This document shows, one piece after another, positions 7,187-15,502 of a stretch of 41,679 nt of DNA. Position numbers and translations under genes: made by a program. The notes under the pieces were generated by a model. The model saw only the letters and a program-made list of their open reading frames with translations. It did not search any database and was not told the origin of the DNA. The stretch lies in NCBI RefSeq assembly GCF_026008495.1, contig NZ_BQUN01000030.1, positions 1 through 41,679 of the forward strand, read 5' to 3'. Source of the stretch: Streptomyces sp. A012304 (GTDB lineage: Bacteria; Actinomycetota; Actinomycetes; Streptomycetales; Streptomycetaceae). Numbering within the stretch: position 1 is the first letter of the stretch; every line of letters begins with the position of its first letter.

Positions 7187-8148
7187 AGGCCGGCCAGGGC
7201 GAGCTGCTGGCGCTGCTGTCCGGCGGCCTGGATGTCCGCGGCCTGGCCGAGGCGGTCGGTGATGTCGCCGGAGGCGGTGACCAGGATCGCCCGGTCCTCG
7301 TCGAGCATCTTCTTGGCCCAGGGCTGGGTGTCGGCGAGGGAGCGGATCAGGAAGACGAGCTTGCCGTGCTCGGCGGCCAGGCGGGCCTGCATCTTGGCGC
7401 CCGAGGTGCTGGAGGCCTCGATGACGACGCTGCCCAGGGTGGTGCCGGACGTGACGACGTTGCGGCGGGGGAAGGTGTACTTCGCCGGAGGGCTCATGGG
7501 CCAGAACTGGCTCAGCAGAGCCCCTCCCGCGTCCAGGATGGCCTTGGCGAGCGGACGATTCTCCGCCGGGTAGATCGCGGCGGCGATGCCGGTGCCCATG
7601 ACCGCGAACGTGCGGCCTCCGGCAGCGAGCGTGGCCTGGTGGGCGGCTGCGTCGATGCCCTTGGCGAGTCCGCTGGCGATCACGACGTCGTGGTCGACGA
7701 GCTCGCGGGCCATCCGGGCCGCCCGGCGCAGCCCGGCCTCGGAGGCCTGGCGGGTGCCGACGATCGCGATGGAGCGGGCGTCGCGCTGGTCGAGCTCGCC
7801 GCGGTAGAAGAGGAACGGCGGCAGGTTTCCGATCACGCGCAGGTTCGCCGGGTAGTCCTTGTCGAGGACCGTGACCAAGCGTGCGCCGATCTTGCCGGCC
7901 GCGGCCAGCTCGTCGTCGACGCGGGCGCGGGCGTCGTCGAGGCCGACGGTCAGGGCCTGCTGCAGCAGGGGTCGGTTCTTGGTTGCGGCACGTGAGTCCT
8001 CGTGCAGCTGTCCGTCCATGAGCGCGGCCAGGCCCTCGGGGCTGTGGGCGCCGCGGGCGATCAGGCTCCAGTCGAGGGTGGCGTCGCCGGTGCGCAGCGC
8101 GCACAGGGTCAGCAGATCGTGCTGCTCAGCGGTGATATCGAGGTCCAT
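7183..8148 (-). CDS. dprA: DprA/Smf-type DNA-processing protein
   Basis: ATG 8148 has AGAAGGA eight bases upstream. The 321-residue protein has an N-terminal helical extension of about 120 residues. A DprA Rossmann core follows, with IAIVGTRQAS (128-136), SGLAKGIDAAAH (159-170), a GG-type turn with YPAENRPLA, and FPRRN with VVIEASSTSGA. DprA binds single-stranded DNA and loads RecA. This copy lies outside the usual topA/rnhB chromosomal setting and is coupled to comF. Together with the neighbouring PRTase proteins it suggests a specialised accessory cassette rather than housekeeping recombination. Confidence 0.92.
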   Translation of the reverse strand: MDLDITAEQHDLLTLCALRTGDATLDWSLIARGAHSPEGLAALMDGQLHEDSRAATKNRPLLQQALTVGLDDARARVDDELAAAGKIGARLVTVLDKDYPANLRVIGNLPPFLFYRGELDQRDARSIAIVGTRQASEAGLRRAARMARELVDHDVVIASGLAKGIDAAAHQATLAAGGRTFAVMGTGIAAAIYPAENRPLAKAILDAGGALLSQFWPMSPPAKYTFPRRNVVTSGTTLGSVVIEASSTSGAKMQARLAAEHGKLVFLIRSLADTQPWAKKMLDEDRAILVTASGDITDRLGQAADIQAAGQQRQQLALAGL

Positions 8149-8224
8149 CAAGGGTGTCCTTCTACTCGTGGCCCCGGGATGTTCGAAGGATGAAGCGAGG
8201 TACTCGGGCCACTTCCATCATGGC

Positions 8225-8241
8225 GTACGCGGTCCGCGTAC
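8225..8241. promoter_or_regulatory. Palindrome upstream of dprA, possible operator
   Basis: GTACGCGG and CCGCGTAC form a perfect 8-bp inverted repeat around one central T, about 80 bases before the dprA start. It is too compact for a terminator loop and well placed for a repressor site controlling dprA-comF. No binding protein is identified. Confidence 0.45.
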
Positions 8242-8276
8242 GGGAGGCAAGGGCACGGTCGACTCGATCCTCGGTA

Positions 8277-8311
8277 CCGGCCGCCCGGGCCGCGCCGGCT
8301 CCGGCGGCCGG
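8277..8311 (-). terminator. Terminator after HAD-PRTase gene
   Basis: CCGGCCGCC (8277-8285) and GGCGGCCGG (8303-8311) form a 9-bp stem 13 bases beyond the stop of the HAD-PRTase gene on the minus strand. It separates that gene from dprA, so dprA-comF probably has its own promoter in 8149-8276. Confidence 0.6.
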
Positions 8312-8324
8312 ACAGGGGGCAAGA

Positions 8325-9575
8325 TCATTCGGTGCTCTGCGCGGCGGCGATGAAGTGGGACATCGTGGCCTTTAGAGCGTCGTCGGGGCCCGGGCCTGCG
8401 GCTCCGGTGACGGGCGTCGTCACGAAGTTCGTGGCGGCCAGGTGGTAGCTGACCTGGAAGGGGTCGATCGTTGTGCCGGGTCGCAGCTGGTAGGCGGTGT
8501 GGCGGGAGGCGCCGTACTTGCCGATGGTCAGGGCGATGACCTGCTCCGCCTTGGCGCTGGTCAGGAGGGTGCGGGCCCATTCGATGGACTTGCCTTCGGT
8601 GGTGAAGTCGTCGAAGACGATCACGGTTTTGCCTTTGAGCTTGCCCTTGTACTTGGGGTTGATCCGGACGGTGCGGGCCTGGGCGCCGATCGAGATGTCC
8701 GCCGTGCTCGCCTCGCCGCGGCTCCTCCTCCACCGCTCCAGGCTGGTGTCGGGGGCCTGGCCGGTGCGCTCGAGGAGGTCTTCGCGGTAGTAGGAGCCGA
8801 CCATGGCCTTGGCCTTGGTGAGGAAGCCGGCGAGCTGCTGGCTGACCTGGCCCGGGGAGCTGCTGGGGTAGACGCAGAAGAGGCTGCGGTGGGGCAGGGT
8901 GCCGTCGAGGTAGGCGGAGGAGAGCAGCCGCAGCATCAGGATGTCGCGGGCGTCTTGGGTGCCGACGGTGATGCTGCGGCCGCGGGTGAAGACGTCCTGG
9001 AGCTCGAAGGTCCGGGCGGGTGCCTGAGGGAAGCGCACGTTGGGGGGCAGCAGCGAGCGGATCTTGAAGGAGCGGGCGTCATCGTCGTGGCTGAAGGCCC
9101 AGCGAGGCTCGTCCAGGAGGAAGTGCTCCAGGAGCTCACCGACATCGGTCGGCTGGTCCGCCGACAGGGTGATCATGCCCTTCGCGTTCCGCACGTGGTT
9201 GGCCCAGCGGGCGAAGATGTGGACGACGCCGGCGTTGATGCCGGTGCGCCAGTCCAGCTCGGAGGTCCCCACGATGACGAGCTGATTTGCGCGCAGCTTG
9301 AGGCGGTCGGCGACCGTCAGCAGCCAGGCTGCGCCGCCGCGGGCCGGCTGGCCGGGGATGTCGTCACGGCACAGGTGGAGGGCGGGCGCGGGCAGGCCAG
9401 CGGCCCTCATGGCGGCTTCGGCGTCGAGGGAGTCGGTCGTGAGCAGCACGAACGTGATGCCGCGTTCGCCGAGCCACTGCAGGAAGTCGGCGATCCCGTC
9501 GTGGGCGTGCCCGGGCGAGCGGAGGACCGCCTTGTAGTCGATCGCGACCGCGCGCACCGTGTTCGTCTCGTCCAT
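8325..9575 (-). CDS. HAD-like / phosphoribosyltransferase fusion protein
   Basis: I chose ATG 9575, where the conserved domain begins; longer starts lack ribosome sites. The 416-residue product has an N-terminal HAD-like domain (AIDYKAVLRSPGH, FVLLTTDS, KLRANQLVIVGTSELDWRTG). The first motif reads DYK rather than DxD, so the usual catalytic acid pair is incomplete. The C-terminal domain has a PRTase PRPP loop (VIVFDDFTTEGKS, near residue 318). HAD and PRTase proteins co-occur in gene clusters proposed to make nucleoside-like metabolites, for example those linked to Ter stress systems (recalled, not searched). It is divergent from the PP2C gene across about 250 bp that holds no further gene. 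Confidence 0.78.
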   Translation of the reverse strand: MDETNTVRAVAIDYKAVLRSPGHAHDGIADFLQWLGERGITFVLLTTDSLDAEAAMRAAGLPAPALHLCRDDIPGQPARGGAAWLLTVADRLKLRANQLVIVGTSELDWRTGINAGVVHIFARWANHVRNAKGMITLSADQPTDVGELLEHFLLDEPRWAFSHDDDARSFKIRSLLPPNVRFPQAPARTFELQDVFTRGRSITVGTQDARDILMLRLLSSAYLDGTLPHRSLFCVYPSSSPGQVSQQLAGFLTKAKAMVGSYYREDLLERTGQAPDTSLERWRRSRGEASTADISIGAQARTVRINPKYKGKLKGKTVIVFDDFTTEGKSIEWARTLLTSAKAEQVIALTIGKYGASRHTAYQLRPGTTIDPFQVSYHLAATNFVTTPVTGAAGPGPDDALKATMSHFIAAAQSTE

Positions 9576-9823
9576 CGCCGCCCCCACTGCTGTGCCATGG
9601 TCATCAGCTGACCCTCTTGCCATGATCTCAGCCGGTCTGACCGCGCACCTTCGGTTTCCGAATCCCCGCTCCCGTCGCAGCCGCCCGTAGGGCTCCGTGG
9701 ACGGAGGATCCGCTCCACACACGTCACACCAGCCTCAACTTCGTCCAGAAAGTCCACTCCTCTGCCTCGAGCGGCCTGTAGGGCGAGAGGGCCACACCGG
9801 CCCGTGGAACGGAGGCATGGACG

Positions 9824-10549
9824 ATGGAAGAGCACAGCGCCCGCGCGGTGGCCGTTGAGAAGATCGTGGTGGGGTTGGCACAGCGGCCTGGGACGGAACC
9901 GCCCTGCGCGGACGGAGCCGACGTGCAGCGCCGCGGTGACGTCGTGTGCGCCGCGGTGGTCGACGGGGCCGGCCATCATCCGGAGGTGGTCCGGTATGCG
10001 GCGATTACCCCGGCGGTCATCACCCACATCGGGATCGCGGTGGGCGGTCTGGCCGGCCTGATGACGGCCGGGCAGATGGCCGCGGCCTACGACCGGCCCC
10101 CGCACGCGTCCGCGGTCCTCGCCTGCGCGCAGCCGGGACAGCCGACCAGCGTTCACTGGATCGGGGACTGCAGGGCCTACGGGTGGGACGGGATCATGCT
10201 CAGGCAGTGGTCGACCGACCAGACGATGGGGAACTGGCTCCGGTGGAACGGGGGCGCCGCCGTGGAACTCGACGCCGTCAAGCATGACAACTGGTCGAGG
10301 CTCGGGCTGGCCCAGGCCGGGGCGGCGACGTGCCGGCAGGTTCAGGTCCCCTCGGAGGTCTCATTGGTGCTGCTGATGTCCGACGGGGTCTCCGACCAGG
10401 TGCCCGCGGAAATGCTGGCACGGCTGTGCCGCAAGCACGCGGACGACCCGCAGTTGCTCGCGGCGGCCTTGGTCGCGGCGGCCGCGGAGGACGAGGGCGG
10501 ATACCGCGACGACGCCACCGTGATCGCCCTGCTCCGGGCAGAGGGGTGA
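9824..10549 (+). CDS. PP2C-family protein phosphatase
   Basis: ATG 9824 follows ACGGAGG. The 241-residue protein carries the ordered metal-binding motifs of PP2C/SpoIIE-type phosphatases: VVDGAGHH (D47), WIGDCRAY (G114, D115), LLMSDGVSD (D187) and YRDDATVIAL (D229, D230). It should remove phosphate from serine or threonine residues using Mn or Mg. There is no sensor or membrane domain. Its divergence from the HAD-PRTase gene and proximity to dprA suggest that it controls or belongs to this block. No kinase is visible nearby. Confidence 0.82.
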   Translation: MEEHSARAVAVEKIVVGLAQRPGTEPPCADGADVQRRGDVVCAAVVDGAGHHPEVVRYAAITPAVITHIGIAVGGLAGLMTAGQMAAAYDRPPHASAVLACAQPGQPTSVHWIGDCRAYGWDGIMLRQWSTDQTMGNWLRWNGGAAVELDAVKHDNWSRLGLAQAGAATCRQVQVPSEVSLVLLMSDGVSDQVPAEMLARLCRKHADDPQLLAAALVAAAAEDEGGYRDDATVIALLRAEG

Positions 10550-10558
10550 GCACCCGCC

Positions 10559-10587
10559 CTGACCTGGGCGGGGACGGCTTGTAACGT
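10559..10587 (+). promoter_or_regulatory. Promoter of a probably leaderless gene
   Basis: CTGACC (10559-10564), a 17-bp spacer and TAACGT (10582-10587) are followed by only seven bases before ATG 10595. Transcription would start at or next to the A of ATG, giving a leaderless mRNA. This explains the absence of a ribosome site. The bases before ATG (TGACGGC) recur before ATG 29318. Confidence 0.6.
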
Positions 10588-10594
10588 TGACGGC

Positions 10595-11143
10595 ATGTGT
10601 GTGGATATTCGTACTGTCCTGCGTAAACAGGAGGAGGAGCTGCGGCGTTTCCGCCGGAGCCTTTTCTCCACGGACGCGGCCGACAGCGGCCTGGCCGCCG
10701 CAGTGCCCGCAACCGTGCTGGAGCAGATGCGTGCGGAGGGAAAGACGGTGCCGCACAGTTGCGGACCGGTGCGTTCAGTGACTGACCGGCATGCCGTCCT
10801 GACCATCGTCGGGGACATCACGGACCAGGCCGTACTCCTGGAGCGGCCGGGCCGGGAAGGGAGTGTGCTGACGCTGTCGGTCGCAGCGAAGCACAAGCAG
10901 CTCGGCACGCGCCAGGCCGTTGACCCGGCGGAGGCGCGGGCCTGGGTGGAAGCGATCGTGGGCCCGAGGTGGCTGCCGCATGTCTACTCTGCCGGCAACT
11001 TGAGCACCGTGGGCGGGACTTCAACGCCGAGGCAGTTGACGACGGCGTACTTCTACCTGTTCCTGGGCTCGGACGGTGTCCCGCACGCCGAGCCGGAGCA
11101 TGAGCTTGGCGTGACGCTGTCCCTGCTCACCGGCCTTGGCTGA
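10595..11143 (+). CDS. Unknown protein, probably leaderless mRNA
   Basis: A 182-residue soluble protein with a charged N-terminal helix (residues 5-25), a central region with IVGDITDQAVLLERPG and a C-terminal segment with TTAYFYLFLGSDG. No family recognised. It starts at the promoter described immediately upstream and follows the phosphatase gene by 45 bases, so it may also be reached by read-through. Codon bias is strong and regular, supporting real coding. Confidence 0.7.
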   Translation: MCVDIRTVLRKQEEELRRFRRSLFSTDAADSGLAAAVPATVLEQMRAEGKTVPHSCGPVRSVTDRHAVLTIVGDITDQAVLLERPGREGSVLTLSVAAKHKQLGTRQAVDPAEARAWVEAIVGPRWLPHVYSAGNLSTVGGTSTPRQLTTAYFYLFLGSDGVPHAEPEHELGVTLSLLTGLG

Positions 11144-11235
11144 TGCGCCACTAGACGGCCGTCTGCCCGATTGACTCCGGAACGCTTACTCGATCGCCGG
11201 GATATCCAAGGCTCATGGAATTACCCGATGCCGCC

Positions 11236-11532
11236 TTATTCCTGGTTGCCCAGTACAGCGTCGTGGGGTCGGCGCTCGTCGTGGTTATCCGGGTGGTCAG
11301 GATGGTCCCGCCACGGTTCGGCCAAATTCGTGAGTTCCTGGAGAAGACTTTCGGCTGTAGCGAGGTCGTTGGCGTTTACGGCCTCGGCGAAGGTCTTTTC
11401 CAGATCATGGGCGGCGGTCCAAGAGACTTCGTACTCCTCGCGCCCGGCGGGGTACTGCTCACCACGCCGTTCCTCGAGCCGGTCGACCACGAACTGGTAG
11501 GTACGTATGCCGGTCTGCAGGTCAACGGGCAT
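11236..11532 (-). CDS. Small acidic helical protein, unknown
   Basis: ATG 11532 has GAAGGA upstream; an extended reading to 11643 would enter the box promoter. The 98 residues are rich in Glu and predicted helical (YQFVVDRLEERRGEQ, ANDLATAESLLQEL), with a His/Asp/Pro-rich tail. It is convergent with the 10595 gene and divergent from box promoter 4. No family recognised. Confidence 0.6.
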   Translation of the reverse strand: MPVDLQTGIRTYQFVVDRLEERRGEQYPAGREEYEVSWTAAHDLEKTFAEAVNANDLATAESLLQELTNLAEPWRDHPDHPDNHDERRPHDAVLGNQE

Positions 11533-11642
11533 CGGTGAACATCCTTCGGTGGTCGGTGGTCGGTCTGTCACCTGAGGGTCGCGCGGCACGGGCGCGTAGA
11601 GCTGCACGATATGCCTCTGAGGGATCACCATCGATCTATACA

Positions 11643-11671
11643 TTGCTTAATTAGATTTATTGCTGTAATAT
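11643..11671 (+). promoter_or_regulatory. Box promoter 4 (TTGCTT, 17 bp, TAATAT)
   Basis: TTGCTT at 11643-11648, spacer AATTAGATTTATTGCTG with one change in the core (AATTAG for AATTGG), and TAATAT at 11666-11671, a near-ideal -10. It drives the 11802 gene. Confidence 0.85.
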
Positions 11672-11801
11672 CGAGGGTGAGCCTCGGGTGAGACAGAGCC
11701 GCCGAGGGCCCGTCGCGGCCCACTGGCGCCTGCTCCGCAGCTCCCACCACTTGCCCCGGCGGCCGCTCTGCCGAGCCGCAGGCCGCCCCACAGGAGCCCT
11801 C

Positions 11802-12908
11802 GTGACCAAGACGAACCCCTTCGCCCCGATCCCCGCCGCACCTCCCACCGTCACCGGACTCGCCCGCCACGCCGAGCGAATGCGTGCACGGCTTGCCGAC
11901 TTCTGGGGCAAGCCCGTCCGCGGTGTGCCGCTCGGCATGGACCTTTTCCAGGCCATGTACATCACCATGACCGGCGAGGACCCGACCGCCGACGCTCTCA
12001 GCGCCTATCTCGCCCAGTGCGCCAACTTCGCCGCCGCCTACCGGACCAGCGACGTATGGGTCGCCCCTCACAGCATGGGCGAGCGCATCACCGAGCACCC
12101 CTTCGTGAACAACGACAGCGTCGTCGCCGGGAACCTCGAAGACGCCGCCCCCGCCCGCGACGGGCTCGTCTACTTCCCCACCCCGATCAGCCTCGACGAC
12201 CTACACCCGCTCTACGGCATGGCCTGGCACATGGAAGGCACCGGCGATGAGCTCGTGCTCGACGTCGAGACCATCACCGCCACCCGCCTGCTCCCCACCC
12301 GCCTTCCGCCCCGGCTCGCCGCCTCCGCCGAGCTGCCCCGTGGCCCGTACTGCCCCAACGGCGTGATCACCCTCCACGAGGGGATGCTCGGCGGCTACAG
12401 CAACTACCGCCTCTTCGGAGCGCCAGACCCGGCCAGCAGTCTCGCGATCCTCCTCGCCTTCTGGGATCTACGCCGCCCCGCCGACGCGCCAGACGCCCTC
12501 ACCACCCCGGACGAGGACGTCGTGAGCGTCCCCCAGAACGACAGCACCGACGCCAAGCCAACCGGCCGCAGCCGCAAGAACAAGCGCAGCAACCGGACCG
12601 TCCGCAAGCGCCACATCCGCATCATCCGCGAACCCGTCCATGCGCAGGCCTCCAGCGACCCGGCCCGAGCGGCCACCGACGACTCCGGCCCCAAGTGGAA
12701 GGACGACACGCTCCGCTGGGAAGTCAGCGCGAGGTACCAGAACCGCTGCCCCAACCCCCGCCAGCACCGCGCCATCATCGAGGCCGGCGGCGAGTGCAAG
12801 CCCATCCGCGTCCCCGTCCAGGCGCACGTCAACGGCCCCAGGGGCCGCGACGTCGACCCCCGCCGAGCGGTGCGAATCGTCCCCCACCGCTCCGGCACTC
12901 GCTCGTAA
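11802..12908 (+). CDS. Unknown protein with basic linker and Cys-containing tail
   Basis: GTG 11802 is preceded by AGGAG, giving 368 residues. The first 235 residues form a probable globular domain (LADFWGKPVRGVPLGMDLFQAMYITMTGED, HPLYGMAWHMEGTGDELVLDVE). A very basic linker follows around residues 262-290 (RSRKNKRSNRTVRKRHIR), and the C-terminal domain of about 80 residues has WEVSARYQNRCPNPRQHR and later a second Cys. The basic linker suggests nucleic-acid contact. It is the only gene between box promoters 4 and 5. I do not recognise the family. Confidence 0.72.
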   Translation: MTKTNPFAPIPAAPPTVTGLARHAERMRARLADFWGKPVRGVPLGMDLFQAMYITMTGEDPTADALSAYLAQCANFAAAYRTSDVWVAPHSMGERITEHPFVNNDSVVAGNLEDAAPARDGLVYFPTPISLDDLHPLYGMAWHMEGTGDELVLDVETITATRLLPTRLPPRLAASAELPRGPYCPNGVITLHEGMLGGYSNYRLFGAPDPASSLAILLAFWDLRRPADAPDALTTPDEDVVSVPQNDSTDAKPTGRSRKNKRSNRTVRKRHIRIIREPVHAQASSDPARAATDDSGPKWKDDTLRWEVSARYQNRCPNPRQHRAIIEAGGECKPIRVPVQAHVNGPRGRDVDPRRAVRIVPHRSGTRS

Positions 12909-12981
12909 CAGCCGCCCCGGCCCGCCGCCGACGCGCGCGGGCCGGGCCGCCATCCCACAGCAGCATCACACCCCGTCGATA

Positions 12982-13010
12982 TTGCTTAATTGGATTTATG
13001 CATGTAGAGT
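12982..13010 (+). promoter_or_regulatory. Box promoter 5 (TTGCTT, 17 bp, TAGAGT)
   Basis: TTGCTT 12982-12987, spacer AATTGGATTTATGCATG, TAGAGT 13005-13010. Expected start near 13017, so the leader before the 13048 gene is only about 30 bases, the shortest of the set. Confidence 0.87.
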
Positions 13011-13047
13011 CGAGTCATTGGCGGTGACCTTGATACACGGAGGCATG

Positions 13048-13404
13048 ATGCTCGTTCAGCAGTACGTATTCCTGGACGTCGACGCCGTACAGGCCCTGAC
13101 ACCCGCTCAGGTAGAGACCTACCTCGCGAGCAAGGGCTGGACGAAGGCGGAGACGGAGCCGCCCGGCGGACAGATATGGACACGTCCCGACCACGAGCCC
13201 CTCCCTCCGCATCTCACGGCCCTCCCGGAGTACAAGCCCCACCTCGTGTGGCCGGGGTACGTGAAGTCCCTCACCAGCACCCGCTTCCGCGACTACGCCG
13301 CCCGCATCTGCGAACTGCTCTTGGTACTGGCCTTGTTCGAGCACCGGCTCGTCGCGGATGTGCTCGCCGATGTCCACGCCCTTCCCGCTACCGAAAAGCC
13401 CTGA
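13048..13404 (+). CDS. Unknown 118-residue protein
   Basis: Two ATG codons stand in tandem (13045, 13048) after CGGAGG; the second gives better spacing. The protein begins MLVQQYVFLDVDAVQALTP and ends with an amphipathic to hydrophobic helix (ICELLLVLALFEHRLVADVLADVH). It is first in the unit of box promoter 5 and 19 bases ahead of the next gene. No family recognised. Confidence 0.68.
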   Translation: MLVQQYVFLDVDAVQALTPAQVETYLASKGWTKAETEPPGGQIWTRPDHEPLPPHLTALPEYKPHLVWPGYVKSLTSTRFRDYAARICELLLVLALFEHRLVADVLADVHALPATEKP

Positions 13405-13423
13405 CTTCAGGAGGAGCTTCCCC

Positions 13424-13687
13424 ATGACTCCCGACGAACTGACCGTGACCGGACCGTGCTGGTCCTGTGGCGCCCTCACGACCATGTGTGCCCAGTGCGC
13501 CACCGTAGTGGAGATCGAGCCCGAAACCGGGCAGCCGACTCTTGGCCGCACGCCGACCTCGATCCAGCTGCTTGTCTGCTCAGACTGTGTGACCGCCGCC
13601 AACAACCGCGCCCGAGAGCACGGGAGCCCGACCGTTGCGACCGAGTCCGAGCGCCACGCCAACCACCGACAACACCTCTACATCTGA
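13424..13687 (+). CDS. Small zinc-ribbon-like protein
   Basis: ATG 13424 follows AGGAG. Of its 87 residues, three CxxC-type pairs stand out (CWSC, CAQC and CSDC), as in small zinc ribbons. Such proteins may bind nucleic acid or partner proteins; nothing more specific can be seen. It ends the transcription unit of box promoter 5. Confidence 0.68.
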   Translation: MTPDELTVTGPCWSCGALTTMCAQCATVVEIEPETGQPTLGRTPTSIQLLVCSDCVTAANNRAREHGSPTVATESERHANHRQHLYI

Positions 13688-13817
13688 GGAACGGGCGCCG
13701 CGGAACTCCGCGAAGATGAGGCCTGAAGCGCGCTGTCGGCCGCGGAGCACGCTCACGCGGTCAAGGCCTGGCGCCCGGCACAGCCGATCGTGCAGACGCC
13801 TGAGGAAGCCGCGAGGC

Positions 13818-13839
13818 GGGAGGCGATGCGCCGCCTCCC
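13818..13839. terminator. Bidirectional terminator-like hairpin
   Basis: GGGAGGCG (13818-13825) pairs with CGCCTCCC (13832-13839) over a six-base loop, between the convergent genes ending at 13687 and 13899. The remainder of 13688-13898 shows no supported gene. Confidence 0.5.
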
Positions 13840-13898
13840 GGCCAGCGGGGTCGGAGCGACCCTGGCGTGTTCGTCGGGAGCGCCGGGGGGCTGGAACG

Positions 13899-14399
13899 TC
13901 ATGCCGGCTCGGGGACCCGGTGCCGCAGGAAGACGCAGGACTTCAGGCTTGCCAGGGCCGGGTGCGCCAGGACGTTCTCCAGCTCTCCGCTCCGGCCGGT
14001 CAGTACCCACGCGAAGTTTCCGGGCACCAGGTGCGCCCACATGCCGTACAGCATCTCCAACGCGACGGTGCGCAGTTCGTGGGCGCCGAGCACCACGACC
14101 AGGCGTGGGGTGCGCGTGAGTTCGGCAACGATCAGGTTCTCGGCATCCGCCAGGCGACGTGGCCGCGGGCCATGGGCGCTGCGCAGGTGCAGCGCGGTGT
14201 ACAGGGCTTCCACCGCCGCGGCGCGGTCCCGCGGAGCCTTGGCATCGATCCACGCGACTTCCGGCGCCTCTTCGGACAGCTGTACCACCGCCCGGGTGAC
14301 GGCCCCGGTGTACTGGAGTGCTTCCTGCCCTTCCACGCACATGATCGCCCTCATGGTGACGATCTCCTCCAGGTCGTCGTGCAGCTCCGTGTCGAGCAC
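13899..14399 (-). CDS. P-loop ATPase-like protein with degenerate Walker A
   Basis: GTG 14399 is preceded by GGGAGG. The 166-residue product resembles the AAA+ part of small transposition or phage-type ATPases: a strand leading into a loop, then a second strand RLVVVLGAHEL (Walker B position), then FAWVLTGRSGEL (sensor-like). The expected GxxGxGKT after the first strand reads EGQEALQYTG (residues 23-32), lacking the lysine, and Walker B lacks its acidic pair. It is therefore probably non-catalytic, or the resemblance is only structural. No transposase lies next to it. About 220 bases upstream hold no gene. Confidence 0.5.
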   Translation of the reverse strand: MLDTELHDDLEEIVTMRAIMCVEGQEALQYTGAVTRAVVQLSEEAPEVAWIDAKAPRDRAAAVEALYTALHLRSAHGPRPRRLADAENLIVAELTRTPRLVVVLGAHELRTVALEMLYGMWAHLVPGNFAWVLTGRSGELENVLAHPALASLKSCVFLRHRVPEPA

Positions 14400-14618
14400 C
14401 GCGGGCCTCCCCTGCCTGACGTCGTTTCACGGACGAGCCTGCACGTCGAAACAGGCCGGCGAGGGGTGAACGGTCAATGACCACTCGCACGAGGTGACCA
14501 GCCCTTAGACTCCCGGTCCCGCGGGCAGCGCCGAACCGGGATGCAGGTGCGTGCCCGACTCGCACGCCCGACGCCCTCTGACCATGTCGAGGAGCGCCAA
14601 CGCGCGCTGATCACCGGA

Positions 14619-15434
14619 TCAGGTGTCTTCGAGCCCATCGCTCGTCAGCCAGGCGATCCACGCGCCGTCAGGGGCTCGGCCCAGGTGAAGGTCCGGCAGG
14701 TGGCCGGCGGTGCGGGCACAGATACGGCCGTAGGCACCATGCCGATCAGGGCAGAGTCGGGACAGATCGTCGTCAGACAGTGCTGTCAGGTTGTCCGGAA
14801 GGTCTTGGCCCATCGCGGTCGCGCGGGCCTGTGCGCCGCGGCGCCTCTCGGCGGCGTCCACACGCTCGGCGATCAGGCGGGCCCAGCGCAGGTCGGCGTC
14901 CTCTTGGTCTCCTGCGGGGGTGTAGAGGCACTGAGGCTGCCCGTGCTCCTCGAACTCGTCGACGAGCGTCATCCCGATCGACTCCAGCAAGCGGCGCGAC
15001 CCTGCGTTCGCCGCCTGGGTGACCGCGACCATGGGGCCACCCTTGGGTACGGCCTCTGTCCACCAACTGACGGCCGCGGCCACCGCTTCCCGTCCCAGCC
15101 CTTTACCCCAGGCAGAGGGGAGCAACTGGTAGGAGATCTCGGCGGCGCCTTCGCACCGGTGGTCGGGGCCGATGGTCACCAGGCCGACCGGCTGGTCGTC
15201 GGCTGCCCGGACGACGGTCCAGGCGCCTGCTGTCGTCGGGTACGTGGTCTGCCGCGCGGCGACGCGCTCCTCCGAGGCCGGGCCACCGAGGTGGGCGCGG
15301 ACCGTGGCATCGGTCAGCAACTGGCGTACGAGGGAAGCGTCATCTGTGGTGACCGGCCGCAAGTGGAGACGGTCGGTGCGCAGCTCGGCCGGCCACACGA
15401 GCCTCAGGGCGACGTCGACGGAGGTGGTGGTCAT
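14619..15434 (-). CDS. GNAT acetyltransferase with C-terminal extension
   Basis: The N-terminal 175 residues are a RimJ/RimL-type GNAT domain: the first strand LRTDRLHLRPVTTDDA, the acetyl-CoA loop SAWGKGLGREAV (107-118), and the ending NAGSRRLLESIGM. The last 95 residues are an extension containing a charged helix and a Cys/His segment (CPDRHGAYGRICARTAGHLPD) of unknown use. It transfers an acetyl group to an amine, often a protein N-terminus or an antibiotic; the substrate cannot be told. ATG 15434 has only a weak GCAGG site. It is not preceded by a box promoter and runs opposite to box promoter 6. Confidence 0.85.
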   Translation of the reverse strand: MTTTSVDVALRLVWPAELRTDRLHLRPVTTDDASLVRQLLTDATVRAHLGGPASEERVAARQTTYPTTAGAWTVVRAADDQPVGLVTIGPDHRCEGAAEISYQLLPSAWGKGLGREAVAAAVSWWTEAVPKGGPMVAVTQAANAGSRRLLESIGMTLVDEFEEHGQPQCLYTPAGDQEDADLRWARLIAERVDAAERRRGAQARATAMGQDLPDNLTALSDDDLSRLCPDRHGAYGRICARTAGHLPDLHLGRAPDGAWIAWLTSDGLEDT

Positions 15435-15473
15435 GGTGTCAGCCTGCCAGGTGGCGGCACAGCCGGATTAATA

Positions 15474-15502
15474 TTGTGTAATTGGATTTACTAGTGTAGT
15501 CT
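15474..15502 (+). promoter_or_regulatory. Box promoter 6 (TTGTGT, 17 bp, TAGTCT)
   Basis: TTGTGT 15474-15479, spacer AATTGGATTTACTAGTG, TAGTCT 15497-15502. The leader to the next gene is about 205 bases and contains no gene that I can support. Confidence 0.85.

Noticed and set aside
6443..8104. Single 553-codon minus-strand frame covering dprA and comF
   Set aside because: Its first two thirds are an Arg/Pro-rich shadow of dprA; only the part from GTG 7186 is ComF.
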